From Gigaspora margarita (taxonomy: Eukaryota > Glomeromycota > Glomeromycetes > Diversisporales > Gigasporaceae), in the NCBI GenBank assembly GCA_009809945.1, contig WTPW01000029.1:761891-825890 (forward strand): a stretch of DNA of 64,000 nt. Direction: 5' to 3'. Each line of letters begins with the position of its first letter. The stretch's first letter is position 1. Shown one piece after another: positions 22,860 to 34,866 of this stretch. The position numbers were made by a program, and so were the translations under genes. The notes below the pieces were generated by a model. It saw nothing but the letters and a program-made list of their open reading frames with translations, had not been told where the DNA came from and did not search any database.

Positions 22860-24000
22860 TTTATGTCTGATAAAATAATCCAAAAATGGACCAATGGTAA
22901 CCAAGCTAAAAAGTATCCGACTTGGATCTTGACAATATCATTAGATGATGGAATGGTGGTTGTTCAGTATACAAAGCTAAATGCGATCTAACATATTTTA
23001 AAAATAAAAATAGGTTTAATTTTGATTGCCGAACGTGGAATAGTATTAACTAATATCATTAGACAATTAATTTATGTTAATTAAAAAAAAAAATAAAAAA
23101 CTAAAAATATAAAGTTTAGTTTATAAAAACAAAGAAGGTAGCACTACACTTCATGTATACGGTATGACTTAATATGACTTTTGATCCTAAAACAAATAAT
23201 TATTTCATGATTGTTTATATGTGATACATTTATTATAAAACGCATCTATGATGGTTTTGCACCTATCATATGTTTTATTATGTTTTTAGATTTTTCTAAG
23301 GTTTGAATATAAAAATTTTTAACACAAAATTTACATATTAGTGTTAGTACTGTACTTAAGGTTAGGGTTAGGGTTTAGGAATGGTTTTTAGAGGCGTAGA
23401 GCATTTTTACTTAGAACATCTTTCATCAACTAATTAATATATACATAGGTGTAAAACACCATAGGTGCGTTTTAGTAAAAGTCATGTGAAAAATGAAAAG
23501 TTTTATAACTAACTAGATAAAAAATAACTTCCAAAATATAACATGGGATGATAGAATATACATAATTTCGTCTCGTTTATCAACAATTCATACTAATGGG
23601 CTTACCGGTATCATTGCGGATTTACATGTGGTGTGACGATAATATTGATGCTTCTCATCATGATGTTACCTTTTGATGGTTATGATCTGACACAAAACTC
23701 ACAATGAAGATTATTAATGGGTTGCAACCAGAATTTGCGTCAGGAACTCGTAATTGTTATAAAAAATTAGAATTGAAATTCGTAGATTCTGATCATGAAC
23801 AACGTCCAACATGTCATTGTTGATTGGATGAATTATATTACTGAAGTAAATAAAAGTACTGTTTATAAAAGAAGCAAAACAATTTATGGATACTGATTAA
23901 ATGAAAGGTTATCATCACTCACATCTAAACACGAGATTCATATGTATACTAGCAAGTTTATTTACACACGGGATATTAAAGACATAATCATTAGAAGATA
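22860..24000 (+). pseudogene. Protein kinase relic
   Basis: Fragments of a Glomeromycotina-type protein kinase in order. Near 22,870 KIIQKWTNGNQ resembles the usual N-terminal TSGN segment. Near 23,600 there is a blurred IIAD-L segment at the expected DFG position. At about 23,670-23,830 DGYDLTQ and INGLQPEFASGTRNCYKK, then VDSDHEQRPT, match the C-lobe end with the conserved Arg-Pro. At about 23,930-23,990 HEIHMYTSKFIYTRDIKDII matches the common C-terminal tail of this family. Stops and frameshifts separate the pieces, and the P-loop and catalytic loop are not recognisable. Confidence 0.7.
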
Positions 24001-25079
24001 AAAACCGCTGAAATACTGTATGTTATTTAAAAAATATATATTTTGAAATTTTATGATAAGTTTATTATTTTATTTATGTTTTGTTTAATTTATGCTGATA
24101 TCACAGTCAGGGATTTTATCAAACAGCTATTAAAAATTATTTAAAATAATTATTTCTAAATATTTTTATAAAAAGTTTTCCAAACTTGGTAAAAATAACT
24201 GACTGCATACAGTCAAAAATTTTAACAAATTCTTATCTTTATGAATTGATCTGTATTCACATATTTTTTGAAAAGATTGAACGGATTACACAAAATCAGT
24301 ATTTTGAACGATGTCTGGGTTGCAGGTAACGGACCACACTTCTAATTGACTGTAAATTTTAATAATTTATTAACTCCATAGCTGTCATTTCTCAACATTT
24401 TTAACAAAAAGATAATTAAATTATTTTCTATCATTTATAAAACTCTTATAATCCAATATTTTCGTTTATTATTAAAAACTGTTAAGTTTACACTAATACT
24501 TTTCTCTTGAAATAAAATTATTTTTAATAAGGATCATTTAGTTTATGAAAAACTTTTTCAGGGAGCTTAGATTTTCGCTCGTCAACAAAGTGACGGAATT
24601 GCGAGATCAGCTGATTTTATTGTGGATTATGAGATTTTTGTCTTTAGGGTTGGTTGAGACTTCTTGTTTAGGGATAGGGTTTTGTTTTTGTTTTTATTGA
24701 AATGACATATGATTGTAACAAAATTAGGTTTCTATGAATATTGGTAAATAGAATATTAAAGCAGGGTTAGAGGTATGAATAGGTTGCTGTGGGCATGCGG
24801 AAGCTAAGGTATGAAATTATAAGGGTTTGTTGTTCAGAATGGAAAAAGTTTTCTTTGGTTTTGCTATTGCTCGCATTGGTAAAGGTTGGCTTTATCTCCT
24901 GCCCACCCTTCCCATTTTAAGTGGCCCTGCAAGCATTAGTAGTATCGGTCACAGATACAGTAGATATTTGTAGTCAGTTATTAATGGACAGTTAGGCTCC
25001 GCAACTGCAGTGGCAGTGCAAGGACCTTATTAGTGGATAGTTAGGCTCCGCGACTATGGATGGGCTCGGTCGGTTTCGG
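24001..25079. other. No recognised feature
   Basis: AT-rich sequence with a few GC-richer words and a repeated GTTAGGCTCCGC(A/G)ACT phrase at about 24,990 and 25,045. No coding region or bounded element seen. Confidence 0.5.
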
Positions 25080-25330
25080 TCAGTTATTATCTACTATAGG
25101 GGTTCATTTGACCCACTTTGGGTTCAAATGAACACAAACCAGGTTAATTTGATCCACTTATGAACCCAATCCGTATTCATTTGACCCACCTCGGATTCAA
25201 ATGAACCCAATCCGGGTTTATTTGATCCCACTTCGGTTTCAAATGAACACAATCTGGGTTCATTTAACCCCACTTCTGGTTAAAATGAACCCAACCGAAT
25301 TCATTTGATTCAACTTCAGAATTTATGAAA
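25080..25330. repeat. GGTTCAAATGAACC palindromic minisatellite, array B
   Basis: Tandem units of about 40 bp alternating GGGTTCATTTGACCC and GGGTTCAAATGAACC. The core palindrome is that of 3225-3400 but the period is longer. The flanks are not related to the TIR element around array A. Confidence 0.75.
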
Positions 25331-27760
25331 ACATCTGTAACTTGAACTCCATATTAAAATCAGCCTGCTTTGTGCAGTGTGGGAGACCACCATTTATAGT
25401 TGATACAGTTGGTTATATATTGAATTTATGGCTTATTGGGCTGATCCATGTCGATCTGGTTTTAAATCTGGCATCAGTTATAATTTAGTCAACGGCTAAG
25501 CCCCTCTGACAAACTAGGATTAGTTATGATTATAGCTGGTCACAAATGGCTATAACTGTAACTGATGAAACTGAAAATATGAATGTATAAAGTTAAATAC
25601 TATAACAGCTAGAAGGTATTGTATTCATCAATTGTGTAATTTTTATTAATGTTAGTATAATTGATAAAGTTAAAATGATTAACCAATAATGCTAATAAGA
25701 TACATAAAAGAATTTTATATATTACAGCATTATATACGAAAACTATTTGAGAAGTTTGATGTAGTGATTTGAACTAAGAAAAAGTTCTTTAATCAGTTAA
25801 CCAGACTGAAATATTTGAAGTTAACTTACTGCAATCAGCTTGGATTACTTTGCATTTTACCTTGGAAATTTCAGACCTACTTAAATTTCTTGCTTGTCTT
25901 TTATATTTATTCATTTTCTTTTCAGAACTTTTTGGAACTTATATATAATATAGATCCTGCCAACAAATTGCTACCAGTTACCCGAAATTTATTTGGTTCA
26001 TGTCAATTAACCCATTATAGTCCAATTAGTTCAAATTACTAGTTTTATAATCATGAACCCAGTGATGATCTCGAATTATTGCACTCTATATTGTTACATA
26101 ATTTTGATTGGGTAAAATTATTTATTGTAGATTACAGGTCAAGCTGTTTATAATTGGTAAAATGATCTTTATAATACAATCTTTTTTCTAATTTGAAATG
26201 AGAGTAGCTAATAATTTAATGCACATGATTTGTAATCATTCCTATAAATGCCCATTTTACCTATTTTCAAATTTTGCAAAATAAAATTATTTGACTCACA
26301 TCAAAGGAATATTACAAAAGCTATAAAATACAGTTATGGTATTCTGTCTCTTCTGCTTTCATGTTATATATACTAACAGTACAGAAAATATTGATCGAAT
26401 TGTCTTCTAAATGCTGCTATCTAAAATATAGAGTAGGATGAAAAAAACTGATAATTCTCTCTAGAAAACCTTTAACTCTAATTGCTTACTATATAATCAA
26501 ATCTAAAACTGTTATTATGTACCTCAATACAAAAAAATTTCTTTTCATGACTGTCATCTTGACAGGCCACTCTTACTTTAAAATTAAAATTTTTCGTTGC
26601 AACAGGCCACTACTACTTTAACACCAACTTATGAATATTATTTGACAGGTCATAACTTATCTAAAAATCAACTAAAAACTATAAATACTATTTATTCCCC
26701 AATGAAGCGGAGAATAACGAAATATTTAACCAGATTTTTTCAGCTCCGATAGGAGCCAAAGAGAAAATATCTGGGGAAATAATTGACTACAGTATTATTC
26801 CCACATAGTAAGGAATAAATCCGTTATTCTCTGTTTTATTAATTGATGGTCAGAGGCTATTCCCTACTGAGTTTAAAATAAATCATTGCAAAAATAACAT
26901 GTAAATCCCATAAAAAACAATTAATAAAATGGGGAATAACAGTTGTTATAAAGGTTATCAACTAATTTCTTAATGAGCTCTCTGTATTAAATTTATAAAT
27001 TCAAAAAATTTTTTTACAATAACAAACTAAAAATTTTATTTAAATTTTGCTAAAATATACTTTAAAACTAATTTATATTATTCCAAAATTTAGCAATGTT
27101 TATTAATAAAAATTTTGTATAAATTGATCTTAAGCTTTTTGTATTTTGCAGAAATTTTGCTGTACTTATTTAGTATGGCTCTAAAGAGCTATATTGTATA
27201 AAAATTTATAAAATAAAAAAAATTAAAATTTTAAATTATTTTAGATTAACTTTGATTTAGAATAGTTAAAAAAGATAAATAATAATTTTTAAAATAGTTC
27301 ATTTAAACCTGTTTTAATGTGATACAGTCTAAAATGGTTAGTTTTTTTATAGTAAAACATATAAAAATATATATAAATATTTGTAAAATTAAATAACTTA
27401 TAACTTTTTATTTACTACACCAATTTTAATGATTTTATTATTATTAGAATCAGAAATGCTTGCTTTACAACATTTTAAAAATTTAAGAAAGCTTTATTAA
27501 ATAAAATTTTTGTTATTTACAATTAATAATGTTTTTAGAGTTTATGATCATTTTTTTGTTGCACTTTTTGTAGCAAACAATGTTTAAATTTTTAATATAG
27601 CTTTTATAAGTTTAAATATACAAGTACACTATATAAATATATGATTACATGTTGGTTAAATTTAATTTGAAGTTAATCATCAAAATTTTACAAAATTTAG
27701 CTTTTAAAACTGTACTAAAGTAAGTATTTTGTACTAAATTTAGTATGGTTTACAGATACC
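25331..27760. other. No recognised gene
   Basis: Very AT-rich. The 75-codon frame at 25,815 has no domain or family resemblance. At about 27,330-27,490 there is a weak relative of the shared MITE core (ATGATTTTATTATTATTAG, then a TTTACAACATTT block). Between 26,700 and 26,950 GGAATAA words recur (GGGGAATAA, AAGGAATAA), perhaps an old palindromic element. Confidence 0.45.
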
Positions 27761-27884
27761 CATGCAGTAAATCATGTAATTTCTGGGGTCCCCTATCTAT
27801 CACGTCCTATATATATATATAGTATAAATAACCAATAATATTGAAGTAAAATCAATTTTTAGTTAATCACAGATAGTTGTTATA

Positions 27885-28198
27885 TAGTAAAGTCTAAATT
27901 CTACTATATCAATCAATAATTATCGATTAATAAACTTGTTTGGAAGATCAAAATGCACATACTCTGAAATTTTCATTAAAATTGAAGAATTTTTTTTATT
28001 TACATTTAATTTTTACTTTCATCAAATATATTTTTTTAAAAAATTTTAATTTTTTTGTCGAACATAAAAATCAAAAGTCAAATAATAAAAACTTCTCTAA
28101 TACTTATGAAATTTTGTACTAAGTGTATTTTGACCTCTTAAATAAGTTTACTTAATCGATTTTAATCGATTTGCTTAGTAAAATTTAGACTTTACTAT
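27885..28198. mobile_element. MITE with TAGTAAAGTCTAAAT ends
   Basis: About 314 bp with inverted ends TAGTAAAGTCTAAATTCTAC and TAGTAAAGTCTAAATTTTAC, and subterminal ATCGATTA words on both sides. The 60-codon frame inside is composition-driven. It may lie inside an older foldback from about 27,763 (GCAGTAAATCATGTAATT) to about 28,342 (AATTTACTGC), less certain. Confidence 0.6.
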
Positions 28199-28329
28199 GT
28201 AGCAACTTTTGTCTATTGTGTGGTAGCTTATTTTCACGTTTTTGAGTTTTTTTTTAAATATTATAAAATTTTATTGGTCAATAGTCCTATCACTAGGGGG
28301 TCAGGACCTATGTAAACCCTAATCAGATA

Positions 28330-29080
28330 ATTTACTGCACTTCCCTAACCCTTTCTATAACAGAAGAAGAGGTTACACAAATTATTTCTTGACTTCCTAA
28401 TAGTAAAGCCTGTGGTCTACAGATATAAACTATGAAAAAAATGAACAAAATTTCAACTCAACTGGTATTACTATTCTCACATTACTTTTTAACTGATGCC
28501 TTATACAAAACTCAATTTCCAAACAATAGAAAAGAGGAAGAATCTTTACTATTTCAAAATACAATACTTTTGATAGTAATCTTAATCTTATATACTCAAT
28601 AAGCCTTATTGAGCATACTAGAATAATCTATACCAAAATCATTACCAATAAACCAAATCAAGTTTTTTTAAACATCCTATTCTTTCACTATATGGCTATA
28701 TTGCTCTTCCTAAAAATAGTACTTCTATTCCTATTCATATCCTTAACAACCTTATAGAGAATGCCAACTGCAATCACAAAAAGATCTGGCTTCTATTACA
28801 AAATATGAATAAAGCTTATAACTCTGTAAACTTTACTCTTTTAGAACATGCTCTTATATGTTTACTTCTGCCTACTAATATTGTTTATGCTCTTCTTAAT
28901 ATTTTAACTGACTAACAAAACAATGATATTACTAATTTGGAACTTACACAACCTTATCAGGTTCAAAATGGCATTGATCAAGAAGAACAATAACACATCT
29001 TCTTTGGCAAATTTACTATAATCTTCTTATTTCTTATATACATTCAAACTCACTTGGTTATACAATCAAAATATTCTAGT
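28330..29080 (+). pseudogene. LINE reverse transcriptase remnant
   Basis: Broken reading frames spell parts of a non-LTR reverse transcriptase: ITEEEVTQIIS..LPNSKACG at the start (the LP..KA.G region), then NMNKAYNSVNFTLLEHAL near 28,800-28,860 (the AYDSV motif with Asp replaced by Asn), then LTQPYQVQNGIDQ near 28,945-28,985 (usual NGIDQG, Gly lost). The FADD catalytic box is not recognisable. Several stops and shifts: long dead. Confidence 0.65.
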
Positions 29081-29084
29081 TTAA

Positions 29085-29660
29085 TAAGATTTTATAGAAT
29101 TTTATTATAAAATTTATAATTTATAAAAGAAATTATATATATGTACCCAAAGATACATATATCTGTACTATGTGATAAATAGATTGCTACCAAAATTCAA
29201 GATTAGGTGTAATTTTGCACAATCAGAAAAATTAAAAACAAATCTTAGTTTTGACAAAAATCACTTATTTCACAACAAACTGTATACTAAACCACCTTCT
29301 GTGCATAATTAAAAGTTTCTTTGAGCAATTTTACTAAATAATAGCCTATACTCTAACCTAAAATAAATAATGTTGATATTACTGGCTTTGTATATAATAT
29401 CATATGATCAAAATAATGAGTACAAAAATTTTATGTACCCTACAGGTATAACAAAATTAATTCTTTATAAAATTTACTGATTAACTCTAACTTCATGCAC
29501 TAAGTAAATTTGTTCAGTACCAAAAAATATATATATAATTATTCAAACTCCAGCCAGTCTGCAGACTTTGGACCAGACCTGAACTGAACTCATAATTGAG
29601 TCTGAAGTCTAAAATTAGTAAAATTTTGTGTTTGAGTTTGGTCTGATCCAGATTGGACCT
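29085..29660. repeat. Detached fragment of the 37,377-39,980 foldback family
   Basis: GATTTTATAGAATTTTATTA, TTAACTCTAACTTCATGCAC, TAAGTAAATTTGTTCAGTAC and CCAGTCTGCAGACTTTGGAC follow in the same order as the right part of the large foldback element (39,480-39,660). An isolated, rearranged copy. Confidence 0.6.
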
Positions 29661-29869
29661 AGGAGTACTACTGCTAGATTAATAAACCCAATTTTTTGCT
29701 AATTTATATATTTATATAGAGAACATATATTTCAAATTTAATGTTCTCAAAAAAAATTTATTAGAGAACTTTTTAAATTTTGTAAATGTTTTCTAATTAA
29801 TAGTGATGTTCCTATAAGAACTTGAGAATAAGATTTTCAATACTGGTTCAAATACTAATCTGTTACTAG

Positions 29870-30260
29870 ACCTTATAAACAATTCTTTAAACCAAATTCT
29901 TAGCTATAACAAACTTGATATCTTTTTAACTTAGGCTAAAACTCTTTACTCCAAAATTTTAAACCTTGATAGTTTTCAAATTCATCATTTTTTATACAAG
30001 CTCTTATTATATTCAACTCTAACAGATCCTATTCTATTAGAACTAATTAATATCTTACAAGAAATTAGCTTATTTTTAAAGCTTGCTAGCTCCTTTACAA
30101 TTCAATTTTACTTCACTTTAACTAACAAATTTATACAAAAATCTGGATTCTATACTGTACTTTAAGATCACAATATCAACAAACAATCTTACAAAATCAA
30201 ACTATAGCTTCTGATATTCTGTATTTACTATATTTATAACCCAAACTAATAATAATAATT
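29870..30260 (+). pseudogene. Possible LINE 3' coding remnant
   Basis: A stretch read with few stops, YSKILNLDSFQIHHFLYK and ELINILQEISLFLKLASS, lies downstream of the reverse-transcriptase remnant on the same strand and could be its C-terminal part. No zinc knuckle or endonuclease motif is seen. Low certainty. Confidence 0.3.
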
Positions 30261-30857
30261 CTATTTTAAATAATTCAATTCAGAAAATAAAATACTGGTA
30301 CCCTATTGGATTAAATATCTTATGCACCTTCTAGTATATTAATTAATAACCAAATTTAGATGAGCCTTGGCTACTCTGGCTCATTTAGACCACAGGTAAG
30401 TACTAGATCTACTTTTGTTTATTTAGCTATAAGTCTGCATTCTTTTTTTAGCATTAGATTCAAATTATAAAATTTTTTTCAGTTGTAAAAAGTTTCATTA
30501 AATTTAATAAAAATAAGAGCAAGATCTCACTATTACATTTAAAAAAAAATTAAATGTGGCAAAATATCATTTTTTAAATGTTTTGCTCTATTTATTTATA
30601 AATAAAATAAAATTACTATTTATATTTATAATTTAAAAATTTTTTTAAACCTGGTGACTTGATTATTATCAGGATGCTTGATGGTATCACTTTTATTAAA
30701 CTTATTCAATAGGACCTTTCTAATATACAAGGTTCCTATATTTGTAATAATCTACAATATTTTTTAACTATTCTAATATTTTACTGGATTAACTAGTAAT
30801 GTTAAACTTTTAACCAGAATTTTGCTAGATATTCTAATTTATTTACAACTAAAATTA

Positions 30858-31031
30858 CAGTCAACTCCTGCAATAATCATATGCCAAAATTAGCATTTTA
30901 TGGGCCTATTGTGAAATTGTGACTAAAGTAAGAAAGAATTCATATAGTTTGTATGATCAGATAAATAAAATTAAGGTGACTATAGCACGATTGTGACTAT
31001 AACAAGATGTGACTATTGTGGGAGTCAACGG
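30858..31031. mobile_element. 174-bp TA-flanked MITE, CAGTCAACTCC family
   Basis: Ends CAGTCAACTCCTGCAATAAT and complement CCGTTGACTCCCACAATAGT, flanked by TA (30,856-30,857; 31,032-31,033). GTGACTATA words inside recall the CAGTCAGACC family but the TIR differs. Confidence 0.75.
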
Positions 31032-31550
31032 TAACTAGCTGACCTATTTACACCAGAGGTTTTAACCAGAACTGTCCAAGTTTTTTCTTTTGACCAGAAT
31101 TTTGCTAGAGATATTCAAATTTCTTTAACCAGAATTTTGCCAGAAGTGTTCTGCACCAAACACTTAGTTTTGCAGCTAAGCTTCAATTATAGTCCTGGTA
31201 CAGTTTTTATCTCTTTATAAGTTCAAGTATAAACAGCCTGACTTGAACTGTAACCTTGTGACTGGGCTCTAGGAGCACAACCACTATACTATTGACCTGT
31301 AGGACTATAATTTAAATCTAAAAAAAGTACTTAAAAATTGTGCTATCACAATTTATATTAGCATGACTTGCTTCTGCTACATCTGCATTATTGAGTACTT
31401 TAAACCAAATTTCTGTATCCATAAATGAAAGCAATAGATTTAGAGAAGCTTTTACCCATAATGTATTATAAAAGAAACCCAATTTAAAATTAAAATAATT
31501 ATTAAATTAATTTATATTTATTATAATAAATATTTAAATAAAGGAAATTA

Positions 31551-31868
31551 CTAATTTACACCACAGTTAATTATCACCTGTAGTCAATTTGCCAATTAGA
31601 ATTTAGGATCAGATGTAATATATAGATCAATTTTTGTATAACAAAACAAAGAATTTTTTAAAAAATTGCTAAAATTGCTTCTACCTAAAATTTTGTCTAT
31701 GAAACTACTTTTTTTTATACAAAAAAAATTTTTTGCTAAAAAATTTACTATATATAAGTCCTATCCTAATCTCTAACCTTTACCAGATTGAATTTTTATT
31801 TAATAAAATTGTTTATTTTGATTTTGCATTGTAGATCACAGGTGATAATTACCTATAGTGATTATTAG
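31551..31868. mobile_element. MITE-like inverted repeat
   Basis: Imperfect inverted ends of about 30 bases sharing CTAAT and TAATTATCACCTGT (31,551-31,582 and 31,838-31,868). No target duplication confirmed. AT-rich interior without coding potential. Confidence 0.5.
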
Positions 31869-32415
31869 TTATTTTTTTTAAAAAAATATTAATTACTATT
31901 AATATTAGATTTATTAGATACTTTAATTTATCAAATATTTATCAAGCACATTCATATGTATTAGCCTCAAGCAATTTGTAATAAGTTTTTAATAACTATT
32001 GTTTTTAATATTTTTAAATACAATAAAAAAAGTGCATACTGACTTGTTGTGCCAGGTTATACTAATCATTGTGACATAGTAAAAATTTTAAACATTAAAA
32101 TTTATTAATAATAGGGTTATTATTTAGAATAAAGTTAGAAATTAGATAGCCTATAGTAAAATCACCCAAGAAAACTTTTTATTAGAGCACTAAAGGTGGG
32201 GTTTTATACCAATTCTTGAGAAATAAGTGATTTTTGACAAAATGAATGTTTGTTTTAAAATTTTTTGATCATGTTACATTTTATCTGATTCTTGAAATCC
32301 GATTTGTAGATTAGTAATCTGTGCCACAATGATTGATATAATCTGGTACAGAAAGTTGGGTGAAAAAAAGTTAAATTAAATTACATTAACAAACAAAAAT
32401 ATGTATATTAATTAA
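31869..32415. other. No recognised feature
   Basis: AT-rich intergenic sequence; no gene, TIR pair or array found before the Mutator-like element. Confidence 0.5.
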
Positions 32416-33119
32416 GGCGGCTGTTATACGTACCCCCAAATTTGTTATTTGTACCCCCTATATAATAAAATTATGATTTGATTGGTTAATAGACATCATA
32501 TGATAAATACTGTGTAACTTCACATAGAAAAATTATCCGGTTAGCTGATTTAATTCTACCTTTTTAACATTTTTTGTTTAACCCCTACAATACTAAATAG
32601 TATATATAAGGTTTTTTTTTACTAAATATTTTAGCACAAAAATACTTTGGCGATCAACCTTGATCTTAACTATTTCTCAAACTTAAAATACTCATTTGGT
32701 ACTTGTGCTTTTTTTATCAAATTTATTGCACTCTACCTCTTTGATACAGTTTATATGCATTAACTCATTCATCTCATGTATTATAAGGATCAGTTGAACA
32801 TAAAACAAGATCAAAGTATTTATTACACCAGCATATTCAGTGTCATAAGGATAAGTATTTATTTTTTTTTACATTTTTATTTAAATTTAGTTGCTAGCTA
32901 AATAATTTGAACTAACATTACCTTCCACTTGGGCAAGTGCGTAAAATGTGTTCAGGTTGTTGGCACAGAGTGCATTGTCATTCTTTATGCTCCACTAACT
33001 CAAATCCAGAAGGATCTCTTCTGGTTGGTTTACTGAACTATATTGAGAAAAATTAGAAGGGCATCTTCTTGTAGAAACTTCTTTTGGATTCTGCAAGACA
33101 ATTGGTGGGGTATTGATAT
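32416..33119 (-). repeat. Left long TIR, with an inverted copy of the transposase 3' end
   Basis: Reverse complement of 36,624-37,320 with scattered differences. Read on the minus strand, its inner part repeats the transposase C-terminus: PPIVLQNPKEV, DPSGFELVEHK and a zinc knuckle CTLCQQPEHILRTC with all four ligands (CX2CX4HX4C). The right-hand copy has lost the first cysteine, so the two TIRs have diverged since the last homogenisation. Confidence 0.8.
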
Positions 33120-33547
33120 CGTGGCCATGGAAGTAATCAATGCCTATTACTAAAACATCACTCTATGAGGATCGCAAAGAGAGCATATATAACTAGAACA
33201 AGAAAAATTGGCAAATCATAAGTTTCGTAATAAAATAGTTATAGAATACATGTGTAAAACCAACATTAAAAACATAAAAATTAATAATAAAAAAATCAAC
33301 AGTTACCGAAAACGTGATAGTTGAAAATTAATGTGTAAAAAAGGCAGAGCCATATTAAAATTTTTATTTCATGCGATGTTTAATTAGATTTAGTTGTATA
33401 ATTAGATTATATATCCTCATAATAAAAATGTAATAAAATAGTTTTACAAAAAATAAATTTTATTAAGCTATTGAATACATAATTTGCGCATGTATATTTT
33501 AAAAAATAAGTATAAGATATCAGGATTTGAATGTAATAAGTGCCCTG

Positions 33548-33885
33548 CCTACAATTTGATGCTGAATTTAGACATTGTGCTATTCCTAAAATATGCATTA
33601 ATGTGCTCTATGATAATCATCATAGAGACTAAAACAGGGTAATTTTGACACAGTTTCAAAAGGTGGTGAGCCTTAATAATGCCCAGCAGAAGAAGTAAAA
33701 AAGCATTTGATGCTAAATTTTAAACAGTGTGCCATTTCTAAAATGCATTAATGTGCTCTATTATGATTGTCATAAAGAGACACATATAATTAAGCATAAT
33801 GATTTTGATGTGGTTTTAAAAGCTAGCAAGCCTTAATAATACTTAGCTGGAGAAAGTAAGAAAATATTGGGTAAAAAATTAGATG
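33548..33885. repeat. Two-copy tandem duplication of about 165-170 bp
   Basis: Both copies run from GATGCT(G/A)AATTT through TGCATTAATGTGCTCTAT, CATAGAGAC or CATAAAGAGAC, and GAGCCTTAATAAT or CAAGCCTTAATAAT. Copies 33,548-33,712 and 33,713-33,885, moderately diverged. Inside the Mutator-like element; no coding role seen. Confidence 0.7.
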
Positions 33886-34239
33886 TCAAAGCCAAAACAG
33901 AAAAAATGGTATAAAAAACTTATCTGTAATTTTTTTTCTCACCAATAAATTGATTAATTTGGTGGGTAATTGATATTCAGCCAGATTAATAGGTAATAAT
34001 AATCTTGTTTTTTTTTGTTCTCAATTCGAGTTAACAAAAACTGTTTGTCCCAAAAGGCATTGAGACAAATCGGCAAAAAGTTAAAAAAAGTCAAAAAAGA
34101 ATAATCAAATTTTGTAAACCAAATGGAAATCTGTTTCTTCTATGTTTAAATAAAAATAATAATAAACGCCTTATCAGTTTCTTGTAAAAGATTTCAAATT
34201 TATGCATTTGGAGTCATGTCACCTATTCAAAGAAAGGAT

Positions 34240-34779
34240 TTAATTACTGATCCAGATAAGATTGGCACTATTTTTATATTAGAATTTGGGGTAAAATTAC
34301 TATAATTTTCATTATATGGTGGAATCTGACATCATTTGAATGAAAAATATTTTTTTATTAAGTTAACAGCTCATGTCGATTAATTGAAAGTTGTAGAGCT
34401 CACTGAGACGCATCTAATGGTGGTTAGATCATTCAAATCGGCCCAGTGTACACTGAGATATCGCTAAAAAACTATTGGCTGACTATATAAAATTCTATGT
34501 AAACAAAGTTTGTTTACATAGAATTTTATATAGTCGGCCAATAGTTTTTTAGCGATATCTCAGTGTACACTGGGCCGATTTGAATGATCTAACCACCATT
34601 AGATGCGTCTCAGTGAGCTCTACAACTTTCAATTAATCGACATGAGCTGTAAACTTAATAAAAAATATTTTTCATTCAAAGGATGTCAGATTCCACCATA
34701 TAATAAAAGTTTATTCCAAAATCTACTATTGTCCCAATATGGCAATAGTGCTGATCTTATCTGGATCATCAATTAATTA
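34240..34779. mobile_element. Near-perfect 540-bp palindrome (foldback MITE)
   Basis: Two arms of about 268 bases mirror each other around base 34,508 (GTAAACAAA-G-TTTGTTTAC), with a one-base loop. Outer ends are ATCCAGATAAGAT and its complement within TTAATTA-type flanks. Arms carry the shared MITE core (ACTGGGCCGATTTGAATGAT, ACCACCATTAGATGCGTCTC). The arms are nearly identical in the centre and diverge outward, so this is a recent or homogenised inverted duplication. It lies about 90 bases before the transposase frame. Confidence 0.85.
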
Positions 34780-34866
34780 GTTTAGAATTTTTTTTCTATA
34801 AATTATAAAAAGCCTATTCAAAAAAATCGTGAACTCATCTTATTATCACGCAAGTCTTATTAACCA

